From the NCBI GenBank assembly GCA_016764355.1, contig JAESSA010000013.1:1-33634 (forward strand): a DNA stretch of 33,634 nucleotides, read 5' to 3'. Source of the DNA: Sneathiella sp. (lineage in GTDB: Bacteria > Pseudomonadota > Alphaproteobacteria > Sneathiellales > Sneathiellaceae). Shown here in pieces: positions 19,180 to 28,948 of this stretch. Numbering within the stretch: position 1 is the stretch's first letter; each line of letters starts with the position of its first letter. The notes beneath the pieces were generated by a model. That model was given only the letters and a program-made list of their open reading frames with translations, was not told the origin of the DNA and made no database searches. Both the position numbers and the translations under genes were made by a program.

Positions 19180-19566
19180 ATATTTCACCGACTGAGGGTT
19201 TGGGCTGCGGCTCTAAAAAGGGGCATATTCGCTTTGTATTTGGCAATGCGAGGCCCGCGGGTCTCCTGGTTTGCCAAAGCATTGGCTGCCATTGTCGCCG
19301 GATATGCTTTTGGCCCAATTGATTTGATCCCTGATTTGATCCCGATCATTGGTTATCTGGATGACGCAATTTTGCTCCCGCTTGGTATTTTACTCGTCAT
19401 TCATTTGATTTCGGCTGTGGTCTTCAATGATTTACGTCAAAAAGCGGCAACACATTTTGAGACGAAAAAACCACAGATCAAAATTGCCGCGGTGGTTATC
19501 CTTTTAATTTGGCTGCTCCTTGCCGTGGCTGCCCTGCAATTTATAGTCACACCGACAACACCATGA
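19180..19566 (+). CDS. DUF1232 (YkvA family) membrane protein; start probably AUA at 19180 (ORF track starts at TTG 19234)
   Basis: 'KALAAIVAGYAFGPIDLIPDLIPIIGYLDDAILLPLG'; in-frame upstream extension IFHRLRVWAAALKRGIFA resembles family N-termini; AAAGGAGG located about 6 nt before ATA. Confidence 0.78.
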   Translation: MFHRLRVWAAALKRGIFALYLAMRGPRVSWFAKALAAIVAGYAFGPIDLIPDLIPIIGYLDDAILLPLGILLVIHLISAVVFNDLRQKAATHFETKKPQIKIAAVVILLIWLLLAVAALQFIVTPTTP

Positions 19567-19718
19567 TTTTTCCTTGCAGGCACATGGACAATCCACCCGC
19601 CCTGTCAGCAACAAAATATTCGATTATCCAGCCTTGACACTCCCCTTTTAAAGTCTTAAAACGCCTATGCTTTTAAAGCACACCACACGCTTTTTTACTG
19701 AAGCACACCAAGATTTGA

Positions 19719-19792
19719 GGCCTGGTGGCGGAGTGGTGACGCAGCGGATTGCAAATCCGTGTACACCAGTTCGATTCTGGTCCAGGCCTCCA
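19719..19792 (+). tRNA. tRNA-Cys (anticodon GCA)
   Basis: Acceptor ggcctgg/ccaggcc, U discriminator, encoded CCA, anticodon loop gattGCAaatc, T-loop ttcgattc. Confidence 0.95.
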
Positions 19793-19885
19793 CTTTCCCC
19801 AAAACGTCGATACAACCTCTCCCCCTCCTCATTACCCCTCATTCATGCTATGGAACATTAGACGTCTTTTATAAAGAGCCGTGAA

Positions 19886-21133
19886 ATGAGCAGAACAAGT
19901 GGGCTTAGAGCACTCCTTGACCCCGAGCGATTACACGCCCCGAACGTCCGCGATCAACTTGTGGTGTGGGCGACTTACGCAATGGCTATCTGCGCCTTTT
20001 TCTGGGGTGTTATTTACTTTAGTGTCGGGGAAGTTACCGCAGCCTTTATTCCGTGGTCGTATTCAACCCTCTCTGCCTTATCCCTCTTTTCACTCACGAA
20101 ATTCCCAAACTACGGATTATTGAGGCAAAGTCAGCTTGCCTTTTCACTCATCCTTCCCTTTCTCCTGATGATAGCTTTAGGGGGATGGGTAAACTCATCA
20201 GCGGTGGTTATCTGGTCGCTCATAAGCCCGATAAGTGCCTTAGTGTATTCTGGAACTCGGCGTGCAACACTGTGGTTTATGGCATTTTTGCTTATCGTTA
20301 CCTTTGGCATATTTATTGACTTTCCAGCCCTCACCCACACAAATTCCATTCCCCCCTTAATTATTGTCCTGTTTTTTGCCTTAAATATTGGCGGGTTATC
20401 CACTGTGGCATTCGTTATTCTTCGCTATTTCGTAAATGCCAACAATCGAGCTTATGATTTGCTGGAAAAAGAACGAACCCGATCAGAAAATCTCATTAAA
20501 AATATGCTCCCCCCAACAATCGCGGAAAGGTTAAAGGAAGGCCCGCAAACCATCGCCAATAAAATTGACAATGTCAGTATCTTGTTTGCCGATATATCCG
20601 GATTTACCCGATACGCCATGAACCACAGCCCTGAAGAAGTTGTCACCTTACTTGATGGGTTATTTTCAACTTTTGACAAATTTGTCGAAGAGCTCGGTTT
20701 AGAGAAAATCAAAACCATTGGGGATGCCTACATGATCTCAAATGGCCTTGATCAAAATGCCACAACAGGCGCAAAAGCGGCGGCTGAATTTGCTCTTAAA
20801 GCCATGTCTCACATGCACCAAATAAAGAGAAACCGGGCGGTTGATCTGGACCTTACTATTGGCTTGCATACGGGCACTGTTGTCGCCGGGGTCATCGGCG
20901 TTAAGAAATTCTCCTATGATATCTGGGGGGATGCGGTCAATGTTGCCGCGCGCCTTCAACAAAATGCAACAAGAGGCCACATCTTGTTATCTGGAGAGAC
21001 CTTAAGCTTATTAGAAAATGAATTTGAGGTCACCGATGAAGGCTCAATCCCTCTTAAGGGGCATACACCTGTTCAATGCTTCCAGCTTCAATCCTCCCGT
21101 CATTCATCGCCTAACAAGTCAGGTTCGGCTTAA
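19886..21133 (+). CDS. membrane adenylate cyclase (class III)
   Basis: Multiple N-terminal TM segments, then 'VSILFADISGFT', 'EKIKTIGDAYM', 'LTIGLHTGTVVAGVIG', 'DIWGDAVNVAARL'; Lys/Asp pattern fits ATP specificity. Confidence 0.93.
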   Translation: MSRTSGLRALLDPERLHAPNVRDQLVVWATYAMAICAFFWGVIYFSVGEVTAAFIPWSYSTLSALSLFSLTKFPNYGLLRQSQLAFSLILPFLLMIALGGWVNSSAVVIWSLISPISALVYSGTRRATLWFMAFLLIVTFGIFIDFPALTHTNSIPPLIIVLFFALNIGGLSTVAFVILRYFVNANNRAYDLLEKERTRSENLIKNMLPPTIAERLKEGPQTIANKIDNVSILFADISGFTRYAMNHSPEEVVTLLDGLFSTFDKFVEELGLEKIKTIGDAYMISNGLDQNATTGAKAAAEFALKAMSHMHQIKRNRAVDLDLTIGLHTGTVVAGVIGVKKFSYDIWGDAVNVAARLQQNATRGHILLSGETLSLLENEFEVTDEGSIPLKGHTPVQCFQLQSSRHSSPNKSGSA

Positions 21134-21368
21134 GTATAGAGCTCACAGATATCCTCGCCCGTATCGCCGATCACAAAATTTACCGCAAAGACGAATTATC
21201 TTTTAGGTCAATTAAAAGGTGATGCGTTGCTTTCCTTCCTGAAGCAAGTGAACCATTTAATGACCTGTGGAGTATCACGGGGCAAAGCTAATACTAGCCT
21301 TTTACCGATCGACAGACACACGATAAGTCAAAGACTTCGCCTGACCCGACAGTTGAAGTGGAAACAGC

Positions 21369-22199
21369 GTGCAGAATATTTTAAGCCGATTAACGTCCAG
21401 TACTTTCTCACTCTTGTCCTTGATTTGTTTTCTATGGATGTTTGTCTTTGCATCGTCCGCCTCCTCGAAGGAATCTGTAATTATTGCTGGTCCTGCAGAC
21501 TATCCGCCGTATAGTTACATGGAAAAGAACGAGCCGAAGGGCTTCTATATTCAAATATTGAAGGAAGTCTTCGCTCAACTGGAAGACTATGACGTTCAAA
21601 TTGAATTAGTACCTTGGAAACGCGCATTAGAATATGTTGAAACTGGGCACTATTTGGCAGTTTTTCCTCCCTATAAGTGGCCTGAACAACGCCCCTGGAT
21701 AAAATACTATTCTGAACCAATTCTGATCGAGCGCGTCGCGGTTTACTGCCGAAAAGAAGTTTTGAAGGATCAAATACGGCGAAGCTGGCCGCAAGATTAT
21801 TTTGGATTAACGGTGGGAACAGATTTGGGTAATTTATCTGCTGGAGTGGCTTTCTTCAAAGCCGTAGAAGCAGGTAAAATAAGCCTATTAGAAATGAAGT
21901 TGGAAAAAAGTATCTCGAGAGTTCTATTGGGTGAAATATCGTGTTTTGTCCAAGACCCAAGGGTGTTAAATATTTACTTCGATCGATATGCCAAACAGAA
22001 AAGTCTGGAAAATTCATTTTCAGATTTCCTCAGTTTAGGCACAATTATTTCCAACAATTGGGGTTATCTGGGGTATTCCGATTTAGATGAAAAGCGTTTC
22101 CCATTCAAATGGGATTTCATTAAGAAAGTCGACGCGATAATTCAAAAAATGAAAAACCGAGGCCGGATAAAAGAAATTGTTGAAAGCTACCAAGATTAA
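21369..22199 (+). CDS. transporter substrate-binding domain protein (SBP_bac_3), exported
   Basis: 276 aa, GTG start, signal sequence ending SSASSKE, 'AGPADYPPYSYMEKNEPKGFYIQILKEVF', 'VPWKRALEYVETG'. Confidence 0.82.
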   Translation: MQNILSRLTSSTFSLLSLICFLWMFVFASSASSKESVIIAGPADYPPYSYMEKNEPKGFYIQILKEVFAQLEDYDVQIELVPWKRALEYVETGHYLAVFPPYKWPEQRPWIKYYSEPILIERVAVYCRKEVLKDQIRRSWPQDYFGLTVGTDLGNLSAGVAFFKAVEAGKISLLEMKLEKSISRVLLGEISCFVQDPRVLNIYFDRYAKQKSLENSFSDFLSLGTIISNNWGYLGYSDLDEKRFPFKWDFIKKVDAIIQKMKNRGRIKEIVESYQD

Positions 22200-22247
22200 A
22201 AAATAATGGCTACGTTGCCTCTATAACGGCTTGATGCGAATATAGCT

Positions 22248-23672
22248 TCAATCCTCTCGCCACTCATCCCCGAGTAATTCTGGCTCATCATATGCATAGA
22301 AGTCTTCCAGGTGTTGGTCAGATGACGCGCGAAATAAAGCTTTAACCAAGTGATCGACCAGCCTGTCCACACCCGTATTAACGCCAGGAATATCGCTACT
22401 GACGGGGGCGTGGGTAAGGGTTGCGGCAGCATTAAAAAGATGAAGGCGCTCAAGATAAGCGGCGGTCCCCGGCTCCTTTGGCAAAAACTCAAAGCCTGCC
22501 CCCAGATAGGGGTAACGCTCCAAAGTCTCATCCTCTTCCCCCGCCTTGGGCGCAAAGCAATCCTTCCACAACAAAATGTCATCGAAAAAGGGGGCAATTT
22601 CTGGCTGAGCTTTTAAATCCATGGCATAACCCGTACCGAAAATAACATAATCCACAGAAAAATCACCGGCCCCGGTTTCGATTTTCACATGGTTTTCTGC
22701 CACCGCCATATGACGGATACCCGCACCGGTATGTAGTTTAAAGTTATCAAATTGCTTCAGCCTCAACATGGTACTTCTGGGCGCTGCTATGCGCGCATCA
22801 AAACCATGCTTTAAAAACCGCCATCGATCCTCCATATTTAGACTAGCAAACCCCTTCATAAAGCCCGGATAGACAATGCTTTTGAATTTGTTTAGACGAG
22901 GAAGAACAGGTGCCCGCACTAACATTTGCACCTCTGCCGCGCCCGCCTCCAGTGCCGTTGCTGCGTTATCGGCTGCTGACGCCGCCCCGCCGATCACAGC
23001 GACGCGCTTCCCTTCAAGAGCTCCAAAATCAATAACCTCTTCTGTATGGGCATAAAATCTCGCAGGCAATGAAGCTGCAACAGTGGGAAGCGAAGCGCCA
23101 CCGGTTGCAGCGCGCCCTGTCGCTAAAACAACATGACGGGCAAAATGGATTATATCGCCTTCAAAACTTGAGAATGTAAGGCGGAATAAATCTCCTTGAG
23201 GCTCTATTCCTGTCAATGTCCTATGATTGGTCACAGGTAAATCCAAAACTTTGCGATACCAGACAAGATAGGTCATCCACATTTCTTTTGGAATTTTATC
23301 CAGCGCCTCCCATTGGGCTATCCCCCACTGCGCCTCGAACCAAGCTCGGAAGGTAAGGTTTGGCAGCCCCATATTCGGACCCGTCAAATGCTTAGGAGAG
23401 CGCAAGGTTTTCATGCGGGCTGTGGTAATCCAAGGTCCTTCCTGTCCCGGCGCGCTTTGATCGAACAACGCCAAATTTCGCACACCTTGGCTTATCAGTC
23501 CAAAGGCTGCCGCCATACCGCAGGCCCCGGCCCCAATAATCGCAACGTCCAGCGCCCCTTCCCCGCTCCCACTAAATCGCGGCTTCACCCAATTGTCAGA
23601 AGGATAATTGATATAGGAGAAATCTCTCACGATAGTCGCTTCAAGGACGTCTAAATTATTAGTCTGATTCAT
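22248..23672 (-). CDS. FAD/NAD(P)-dependent oxidoreductase (flavoprotein monooxygenase-like)
   Basis: 474 aa; 'DVAIIGAGACGMAAAFGL', second Rossmann 'VAVIGGAASAADNAATAL', 'VLATGRA', 'YVIFGTGY'. Confidence 0.88.
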   Translation of the reverse strand: MNQTNNLDVLEATIVRDFSYINYPSDNWVKPRFSGSGEGALDVAIIGAGACGMAAAFGLISQGVRNLALFDQSAPGQEGPWITTARMKTLRSPKHLTGPNMGLPNLTFRAWFEAQWGIAQWEALDKIPKEMWMTYLVWYRKVLDLPVTNHRTLTGIEPQGDLFRLTFSSFEGDIIHFARHVVLATGRAATGGASLPTVAASLPARFYAHTEEVIDFGALEGKRVAVIGGAASAADNAATALEAGAAEVQMLVRAPVLPRLNKFKSIVYPGFMKGFASLNMEDRWRFLKHGFDARIAAPRSTMLRLKQFDNFKLHTGAGIRHMAVAENHVKIETGAGDFSVDYVIFGTGYAMDLKAQPEIAPFFDDILLWKDCFAPKAGEEDETLERYPYLGAGFEFLPKEPGTAAYLERLHLFNAAATLTHAPVSSDIPGVNTGVDRLVDHLVKALFRASSDQHLEDFYAYDEPELLGDEWRED

Positions 23673-23774
23673 AGTTCGATCTTTTGTTGGTTCTTTTTAT
23701 TTATTTAAGAGATCATTGATGAATATTGCAAGCTCGGTTAGTTTCTTTTGTAACAACAAAAGCAGGAGAACGTC

Positions 23775-23963
23775 ATGCGTCTTATTATAGCGATCTTATT
23801 ACCGTTTCTGGTTTTTTTCACAATCGGCAAACCTTTTCAGGGAATCTTTTGCCTGATCTTGCAAATATCTTTGATCGGCTGGATCCCCGCAGCGATCTGG
23901 GCCGTCTATTCTGTAAGCCAATACAACACAGATAAGAAAATATCGGCCTTAAGAGAAGACTGA
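23775..23963 (+). CDS. YqaE/Pmp3 family small membrane protein
   Basis: 62 aa, SD caggag, 'LPFLVFFTIGKPFQGIFCLILQISLIGWIPAAIWAVYSV'. Confidence 0.72.
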   Translation: MRLIIAILLPFLVFFTIGKPFQGIFCLILQISLIGWIPAAIWAVYSVSQYNTDKKISALRED

Positions 23964-24087
23964 TAAAAGGCAGAAAATGGCGGTTTTTTAGTTCCAGGTG
24001 AATTTTTTTTCGAAAAAGTGAAAAACAGGGCTTGGCAGGTTAATCTGCAATTGCTATAAGCCGCGAACCAATACAAACGACCACTGT

Positions 24088-24163
24088 TCCTCGATAGCTC
24101 AGTTGGTAGAGCAGCTGACTGTTAATCAGCCTGTCGCAGGTTCGAGTCCTGCTCGAGGAGCCA
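24088..24163 (+). tRNA. tRNA-Asn (anticodon GTT)
   Basis: tcctcga/tcgagga acceptor, G discriminator, encoded CCA, anticodon loop actGTTaatc, T-loop ttcgagtc. Confidence 0.96.
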
Positions 24164-24167
24164 ATTT

Positions 24168-24204
24168 AAACCCTTGAAAACTTAATTGTTTTCGAGGGTT
24201 TTTT
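24168..24204 (+). terminator. Rho-independent terminator after tRNA-Asn
   Basis: aaacccttgaaaac-ttaatt-gttttcgagggttt followed by T run. Confidence 0.85.
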
Positions 24205-24454
24205 CCTGGCCTGAACTATACCGCGCACAGAAACAATCCAATTTTAGCGGATAAAATTACTCTTCCGACTCTCCCTTAACCCCGCCTTTTGGGTCGGTAA
24301 AGAAAATTTCCCATTTATTGTTGGATATACTGAAAAATTGTATATATACTTATGATTATATACAAAATAAATAATATTGAAAATATTTGCGCATGTTGCG
24401 AGTCCTAAACGGGACTATTGAACTCAAGTAATTACAAATGGGTAAGGTGCAAAT

Positions 24455-26026
24455 ATGGCAGGTACCTTGACAAGGGTTGAAGATGTATATGCAAAACTAG
24501 CTGTTCCCTTCTGGGTTCTGCTTTTTATCAGTTTTCTGTCAATCAGCGCGCTGGTTTTCTTTTCCATTCATACGCAAAATCAAAATTCCATACAATCTTC
24601 GATTCACTTAGCCAATTCGGTACTGGACGGGCAAAAAAAAGATCTTGAAACCTTGACACGAGATCATAGTTTTTGGGATCAAGCCGTTGAAAATATTGTT
24701 AAAGAACCTAATCTGGGTTGGGCAGATTTGAATATTGGCCTTTATTTATTTGAGGCGGAAGGCATATCATCTAGTTATTCACTAAATGAAGACAACACGC
24801 TGATCTACGCCCAAATAGATGGCGTGAGACAACAAGACGATCCCTTATCTCGGTTTTCAGGGGGATTGGAAATTTTACTTGAAATAGCCCGCTCAGGAGA
24901 TCCCTCCACCCGTCCAATGCCTCAATTAGGGTATCTTGTGGACGAAACCGGCGTTCATCTGGCCGCGGCATCCGTATTAACGACTTACCAAGGGTTCTCG
25001 GAAAATAGAACCATTCAACAGACAAGCTCAATCCTTCTATTAATCCAACGACTAGACGAGGCTTTACTTAAAGATATTTCTGACAATTTTTTTCTTACTA
25101 ATGCTAGGTTTCTTGAGGATATAAGCCTTGCACCGGAAGCTTCGCTACAACTGTTCTCTCCAGATAAAACACATATCGCAACACTTTCATGGACGCCACA
25201 ACGTTTGGGGGATCAAACGCTGCCTGTCATGCTTTTGGGCATATTCATTGTTTTTACCCTAATGGCAGTTATCGCCTATTTCTTTCTCAAGCGCATAAAT
25301 GTAGCCGCCCAAACAACCAGCAAAGCCATTGAGGCCGATCAGGCTAAATCAGAATTTCTGGCCAATATGAGCCATGAATTAAGAACGCCCCTTAATACAA
25401 TTATTGGTTTTTCCGACATTATGAGGAACCAGCTTTTTGGCCCTATGGGCAACGACAGATACTTAAATTATACTGGGGATATAAATGCTGCAGGAGATCA
25501 CCTTCTCAGCCTCATAAACGAGATACTCGATCTTGCGAAAATTGAAGCAGGCAAGTGGGAGCTGGTACTCGAAGAAGTCGATCTCAATGAAATATTGCTT
25601 TCAAGCCTGCGCTTCATCAACAAGCAGGCCTTCGAAAAGAAAATCGACTTGAAGATTGAAATGGGAGAAAATATACCCAGGTTCCGCTCTGATCAACGGG
25701 TATTAATGCAAGTTATCCTGAACATTCTCTCTAACTCAGTAAAATTCACACCCTATGGTGGATGCGTCACCTGCCGCACGTCGCTGACAGAGGATCGGCA
25801 TGCGCGCATACATATATCCGATAATGGCATTGGGATAATTAAGGCAGACATACCAAAAATACTAAAGCCCTTTGGACAAGTAGCACTAAATAACGACTTT
25901 CAGCATCATGGGACTGGGCTGGGCCTGCCCATCACCCGAAAGTTGATTATTTTGCTGGGTGGTAGCTTTTCCTTGCAAAGCGAAGTGAATGTCGGGACCC
26001 AAGTCACCATTTGCTTTCCCCTTTAA
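24455..26026 (+). CDS. sensor histidine kinase with CHASE4-like periplasmic domain
   Basis: Two TMs flank an extracytoplasmic domain ('DLETLTRDHSFWDQAVENIV'); HisKA 'SEFLANMSHELRTPLNTIIGFSDIM', HATPase 'NILSNSVKFTPYGG','DNGIGI','GTGLGLPI'. Confidence 0.92.
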   Translation: MAGTLTRVEDVYAKLAVPFWVLLFISFLSISALVFFSIHTQNQNSIQSSIHLANSVLDGQKKDLETLTRDHSFWDQAVENIVKEPNLGWADLNIGLYLFEAEGISSSYSLNEDNTLIYAQIDGVRQQDDPLSRFSGGLEILLEIARSGDPSTRPMPQLGYLVDETGVHLAAASVLTTYQGFSENRTIQQTSSILLLIQRLDEALLKDISDNFFLTNARFLEDISLAPEASLQLFSPDKTHIATLSWTPQRLGDQTLPVMLLGIFIVFTLMAVIAYFFLKRINVAAQTTSKAIEADQAKSEFLANMSHELRTPLNTIIGFSDIMRNQLFGPMGNDRYLNYTGDINAAGDHLLSLINEILDLAKIEAGKWELVLEEVDLNEILLSSLRFINKQAFEKKIDLKIEMGENIPRFRSDQRVLMQVILNILSNSVKFTPYGGCVTCRTSLTEDRHARIHISDNGIGIIKADIPKILKPFGQVALNNDFQHHGTGLGLPITRKLIILLGGSFSLQSEVNVGTQVTICFPL

Positions 26027-26181
26027 AGACCTTACCGGAAACGCCTGAACTAAAATCCAACGCTCGCCTTTTTTGAGTCTCTCCATAATAAAATGTGTTT
26101 ATTTGTCAGTTCATTTTTGTTACTATATTATTTATAGTTACAAACTTGTCCTCAGCATTTGACTTTCAGGAGCAAAAAATA

Positions 26182-28383
26182 ATGATAAAAAAAGTGCTAT
26201 GCGCCAGCTGTGATGTCCATTGCCAAGTGAGCGCACACGTGCCTGATACTGGCCTGGTTAAAGATGTGAAGGTCAGGGCACAGAACCCAGCTAAATATAA
26301 AGCGAACATTTGTATCAAAGGCATTCATGCGCCCTTGGGCTTAAGCCACGAAAAACGAATTACTCATCCTTTAAAACGTGTTGGCGCGCGAGGCAGCGGT
26401 CAATGGGAACAGGTATCGTGGGATGAAGCCTTGAATGACATTGCTCTTCGCCTTAAAAAGATCGTTGAAGAACATGGCCCTGAGGCTCTTGCCGTTTCCG
26501 AGTCTCCTGCGATTGTTCAAAATAGTATGGGCATGACCCGACGCTTCATGAACTTACTGGGATCGCCAAATTATATCAGTGGTGTCGCCCTTTGTATGGG
26601 AAATACAGCGGCGGTAAATCGACTGACATATGGCTGGTTTCCTTTCCCTGATTTCCAGCGCGCGGAATGTATTGTTCTTTTCGGGCATGATCCAAAGCCT
26701 CATTCCTGGACACCAATTTATAACGCCATACGCAGAGCACAGCTCCGTGGAGCCAAACTGATCGTTATCGATCCAAGAGAAAGCGAAAATGCTAAAGTTG
26801 CTGATCTGTGGCTCCCCCTCAACCCCGGAACGGATGCCGCCCTTTGCTTCGGCTGGCTAAAAGTAATTATAGATGAAGAGCTTTATGATAAAGATTTCGT
26901 TGCAAATTGGACGACTGGTTTTGAGGAATTTAAAGAACGCGTAAATGAATTCCCTTTGGACCGTGTTGCCAAAATCACCGGTGTCGACGCGGACCTTATT
27001 GCCCAGTCCGCCCGAATGTACGCGACCAGCGGCCCTGCTGTCATTCCCTGGACACCAATTACAGACCAGCAACGTAACTCCACATCGGCCATTCGCCTTC
27101 ACGGTGCCTTAAGGGCGATCTGCGGATTTCTGGATGTGCCGGGCGGCGAAATAATGCACGGCTTCAACCCCGACGTTATATCCGAGACAGAGTTGGAAGT
27201 GCATGATGAACTGCCCCAAGCAAAAAGAGACTTACAACTGGGCGCGGATAAACATCCTGTTTTCACCTACAAAATGATGGCATCCCCTGAAATTCGCGCC
27301 GCCACTAAACGTGTTTGGGGTAATGAATGGGCAAACATAATATCCGGCAATTATATGGCTCACCCGACATCGGTTTTTAAAGCCATGAAGGGAGACGGCC
27401 CCTATCCAGTAAAAGCATTTTTCACTATCGCCAATAATACCCTAATGAGTTACGCAAATATGCCTCTCATCCATGAGGCGCTGTTAAATCAGGATTTAAT
27501 TGTCGCGTTTGAGCAATTCAGATCCCCCACGGCCCAGCTTGCAGATTATATTCTACCCAGCGACTCGTGGTTGGAGAGAAATGGCTTATCAGACGGTTTT
27601 GGATGGACCAGTATCGTTCGACCGTCTCAAAAAGTGGTCAACCCAGCAGGCGAGTGCCGCGGCATCTATCAGGTATGGAGTGGGCTGGCTAAGCGCATGG
27701 GATTTGGAGAACAGTTCCCTTGGAAAAATGAAGAGGCCTTAATGGATCACAGGCTTTCAAAACTAGGTATGAATTTTGAGGATTTTGCAGAAACCCACGC
27801 AATGCATATCCCTAAAATGACCCTGAAAAAATATGAAAAAACAGGTTTTGCTACACCGTCTGGAAAGGTGGAGCTCAAATCAAGTGTCTTAGAAAAATTC
27901 GGTTTTGATCCCCTTCCCTATTGGCGCGAAGATCCAGATCTTGGCCCAGACTTCCCCTTAAAAATGTTTGTCGGGGTTCGGGAAGATGAATATTTCCAGA
28001 CAGGTCACCGCCATATAGAAAAATTCCGAAAGCGCAATACAGAGCCCTATTTCTTCGTTTCAGTAAAAGATGCTGATGAAGCCGGGCTCACCCAAGGGAA
28101 CTGGGCTGAGGTTTTCACTGTTTTGGGCAGCGTAAAAGCCAAAGTGGATATTCAGGAACAAATGCCTGAGGGTGTCATCCGAGTTCCTCATGGTTGGTGG
28201 GACCCTGAACGAGAAGAAGGGGACGGCTCCCTTTCCGGCGCATGGGAATTTGCTGATAGCCAAATTTGCCCTGATGACGATGATCATATAGACCGAGAAC
28301 AAGGCATTCCCCAATTAAAGGGAACGGCGTGTCGCATTCAACCTTTGAGCGCTGATTATAGCGCGAAATATGCGCAAAAATAA
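26182..28383 (+). CDS. molybdopterin (Mo/W-bisPGD) enzyme of the DMSO reductase family, acetylene hydratase-like
   Basis: Start at ATG 26182 with SD AGGAG (ORF 26095 is an N-terminal over-extension); C7-x2-C10-D11-x2-C14...C44 FeS motif, 'LGSPNYISGVALCMGNTAA', 'WLPLNPGTDAAL', 'QLADYILPSDSWLERNG'. Confidence 0.88.
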   Translation: MIKKVLCASCDVHCQVSAHVPDTGLVKDVKVRAQNPAKYKANICIKGIHAPLGLSHEKRITHPLKRVGARGSGQWEQVSWDEALNDIALRLKKIVEEHGPEALAVSESPAIVQNSMGMTRRFMNLLGSPNYISGVALCMGNTAAVNRLTYGWFPFPDFQRAECIVLFGHDPKPHSWTPIYNAIRRAQLRGAKLIVIDPRESENAKVADLWLPLNPGTDAALCFGWLKVIIDEELYDKDFVANWTTGFEEFKERVNEFPLDRVAKITGVDADLIAQSARMYATSGPAVIPWTPITDQQRNSTSAIRLHGALRAICGFLDVPGGEIMHGFNPDVISETELEVHDELPQAKRDLQLGADKHPVFTYKMMASPEIRAATKRVWGNEWANIISGNYMAHPTSVFKAMKGDGPYPVKAFFTIANNTLMSYANMPLIHEALLNQDLIVAFEQFRSPTAQLADYILPSDSWLERNGLSDGFGWTSIVRPSQKVVNPAGECRGIYQVWSGLAKRMGFGEQFPWKNEEALMDHRLSKLGMNFEDFAETHAMHIPKMTLKKYEKTGFATPSGKVELKSSVLEKFGFDPLPYWREDPDLGPDFPLKMFVGVREDEYFQTGHRHIEKFRKRNTEPYFFVSVKDADEAGLTQGNWAEVFTVLGSVKAKVDIQEQMPEGVIRVPHGWWDPEREEGDGSLSGAWEFADSQICPDDDDHIDREQGIPQLKGTACRIQPLSADYSAKYAQK

Positions 28384-28435
28384 TTGAGACGACGGGGAGG
28401 AATGTCCTCCCCTTCAAAACAGAACGAGAGACCGG

Positions 28436-28948
28436 ATGAAACGAAGTTCGCTTGCTGACAGATATTGCTCTATTGCCCGCTCCAGCGCAGAATTGGTGGA
28501 TGGTTGGACATTCGTGATTTTACGAGAAATATTTCTCCACAATCGCCGCTTCGATGGCTTACAGGCTCAAACGGGAATGTCTCCTCGCTCCCTCACTTTA
28601 CGGTTAAAACTCCTAGTGGAAGAAAAAATTCTAGAAAAAACCGCTTATCAGCCAGCTCCCAAGCGGTACGAATATCGGCTCACCCCCAAAGGTCTAGATC
28701 TTTGGCCAATGGTTGTAATGCTAAAACAATGGGGCGATAAGTGGCAAGGCCCGTGGGAGGGGGATCAACCGCCTCTTGGTCTAACTCACAAGGGGCATGA
28801 TCACGAATTAACGCTCGAAATATCCTGTAAAACCTGCAACGAACTTGTAGATGCGCATTCAGGGGAATCTTATATCAGCGCCCCAATGGCAGCAGAGCGT
28901 GCTGCGATGGCAAAGACCCATGAGAAAAAGATCAAGGGCATTGTGTAA
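28436..28948 (+). CDS. HxlR family helix-turn-helix transcriptional regulator
   Basis: 'CSIARSSAELVDGWTFVILREIFLHNRRFDGLQAQTGMSPRSLTLRLKLLVEEKILEKTAYQPAPKRYEYRLTPKGLDL'. Confidence 0.9.
   Translation: MKRSSLADRYCSIARSSAELVDGWTFVILREIFLHNRRFDGLQAQTGMSPRSLTLRLKLLVEEKILEKTAYQPAPKRYEYRLTPKGLDLWPMVVMLKQWGDKWQGPWEGDQPPLGLTHKGHDHELTLEISCKTCNELVDAHSGESYISAPMAAERAAMAKTHEKKIKGIV

Noticed and set aside
19719-24163. Possible integrated element between tRNA-Cys and tRNA-Asn
   Set aside because: No integrase, no duplicated tRNA 3' ends seen as att sites, and both tRNAs are intact; genes look chromosomal.
26095-26181. Apparent signal peptide upstream of the molybdopterin enzyme
   Set aside because: Start at 26182 has a good SD (AGGAG, 9 nt spacing) and gives the expected FeS-domain N-terminus; the upstream hydrophobic extension probably is non-coding.
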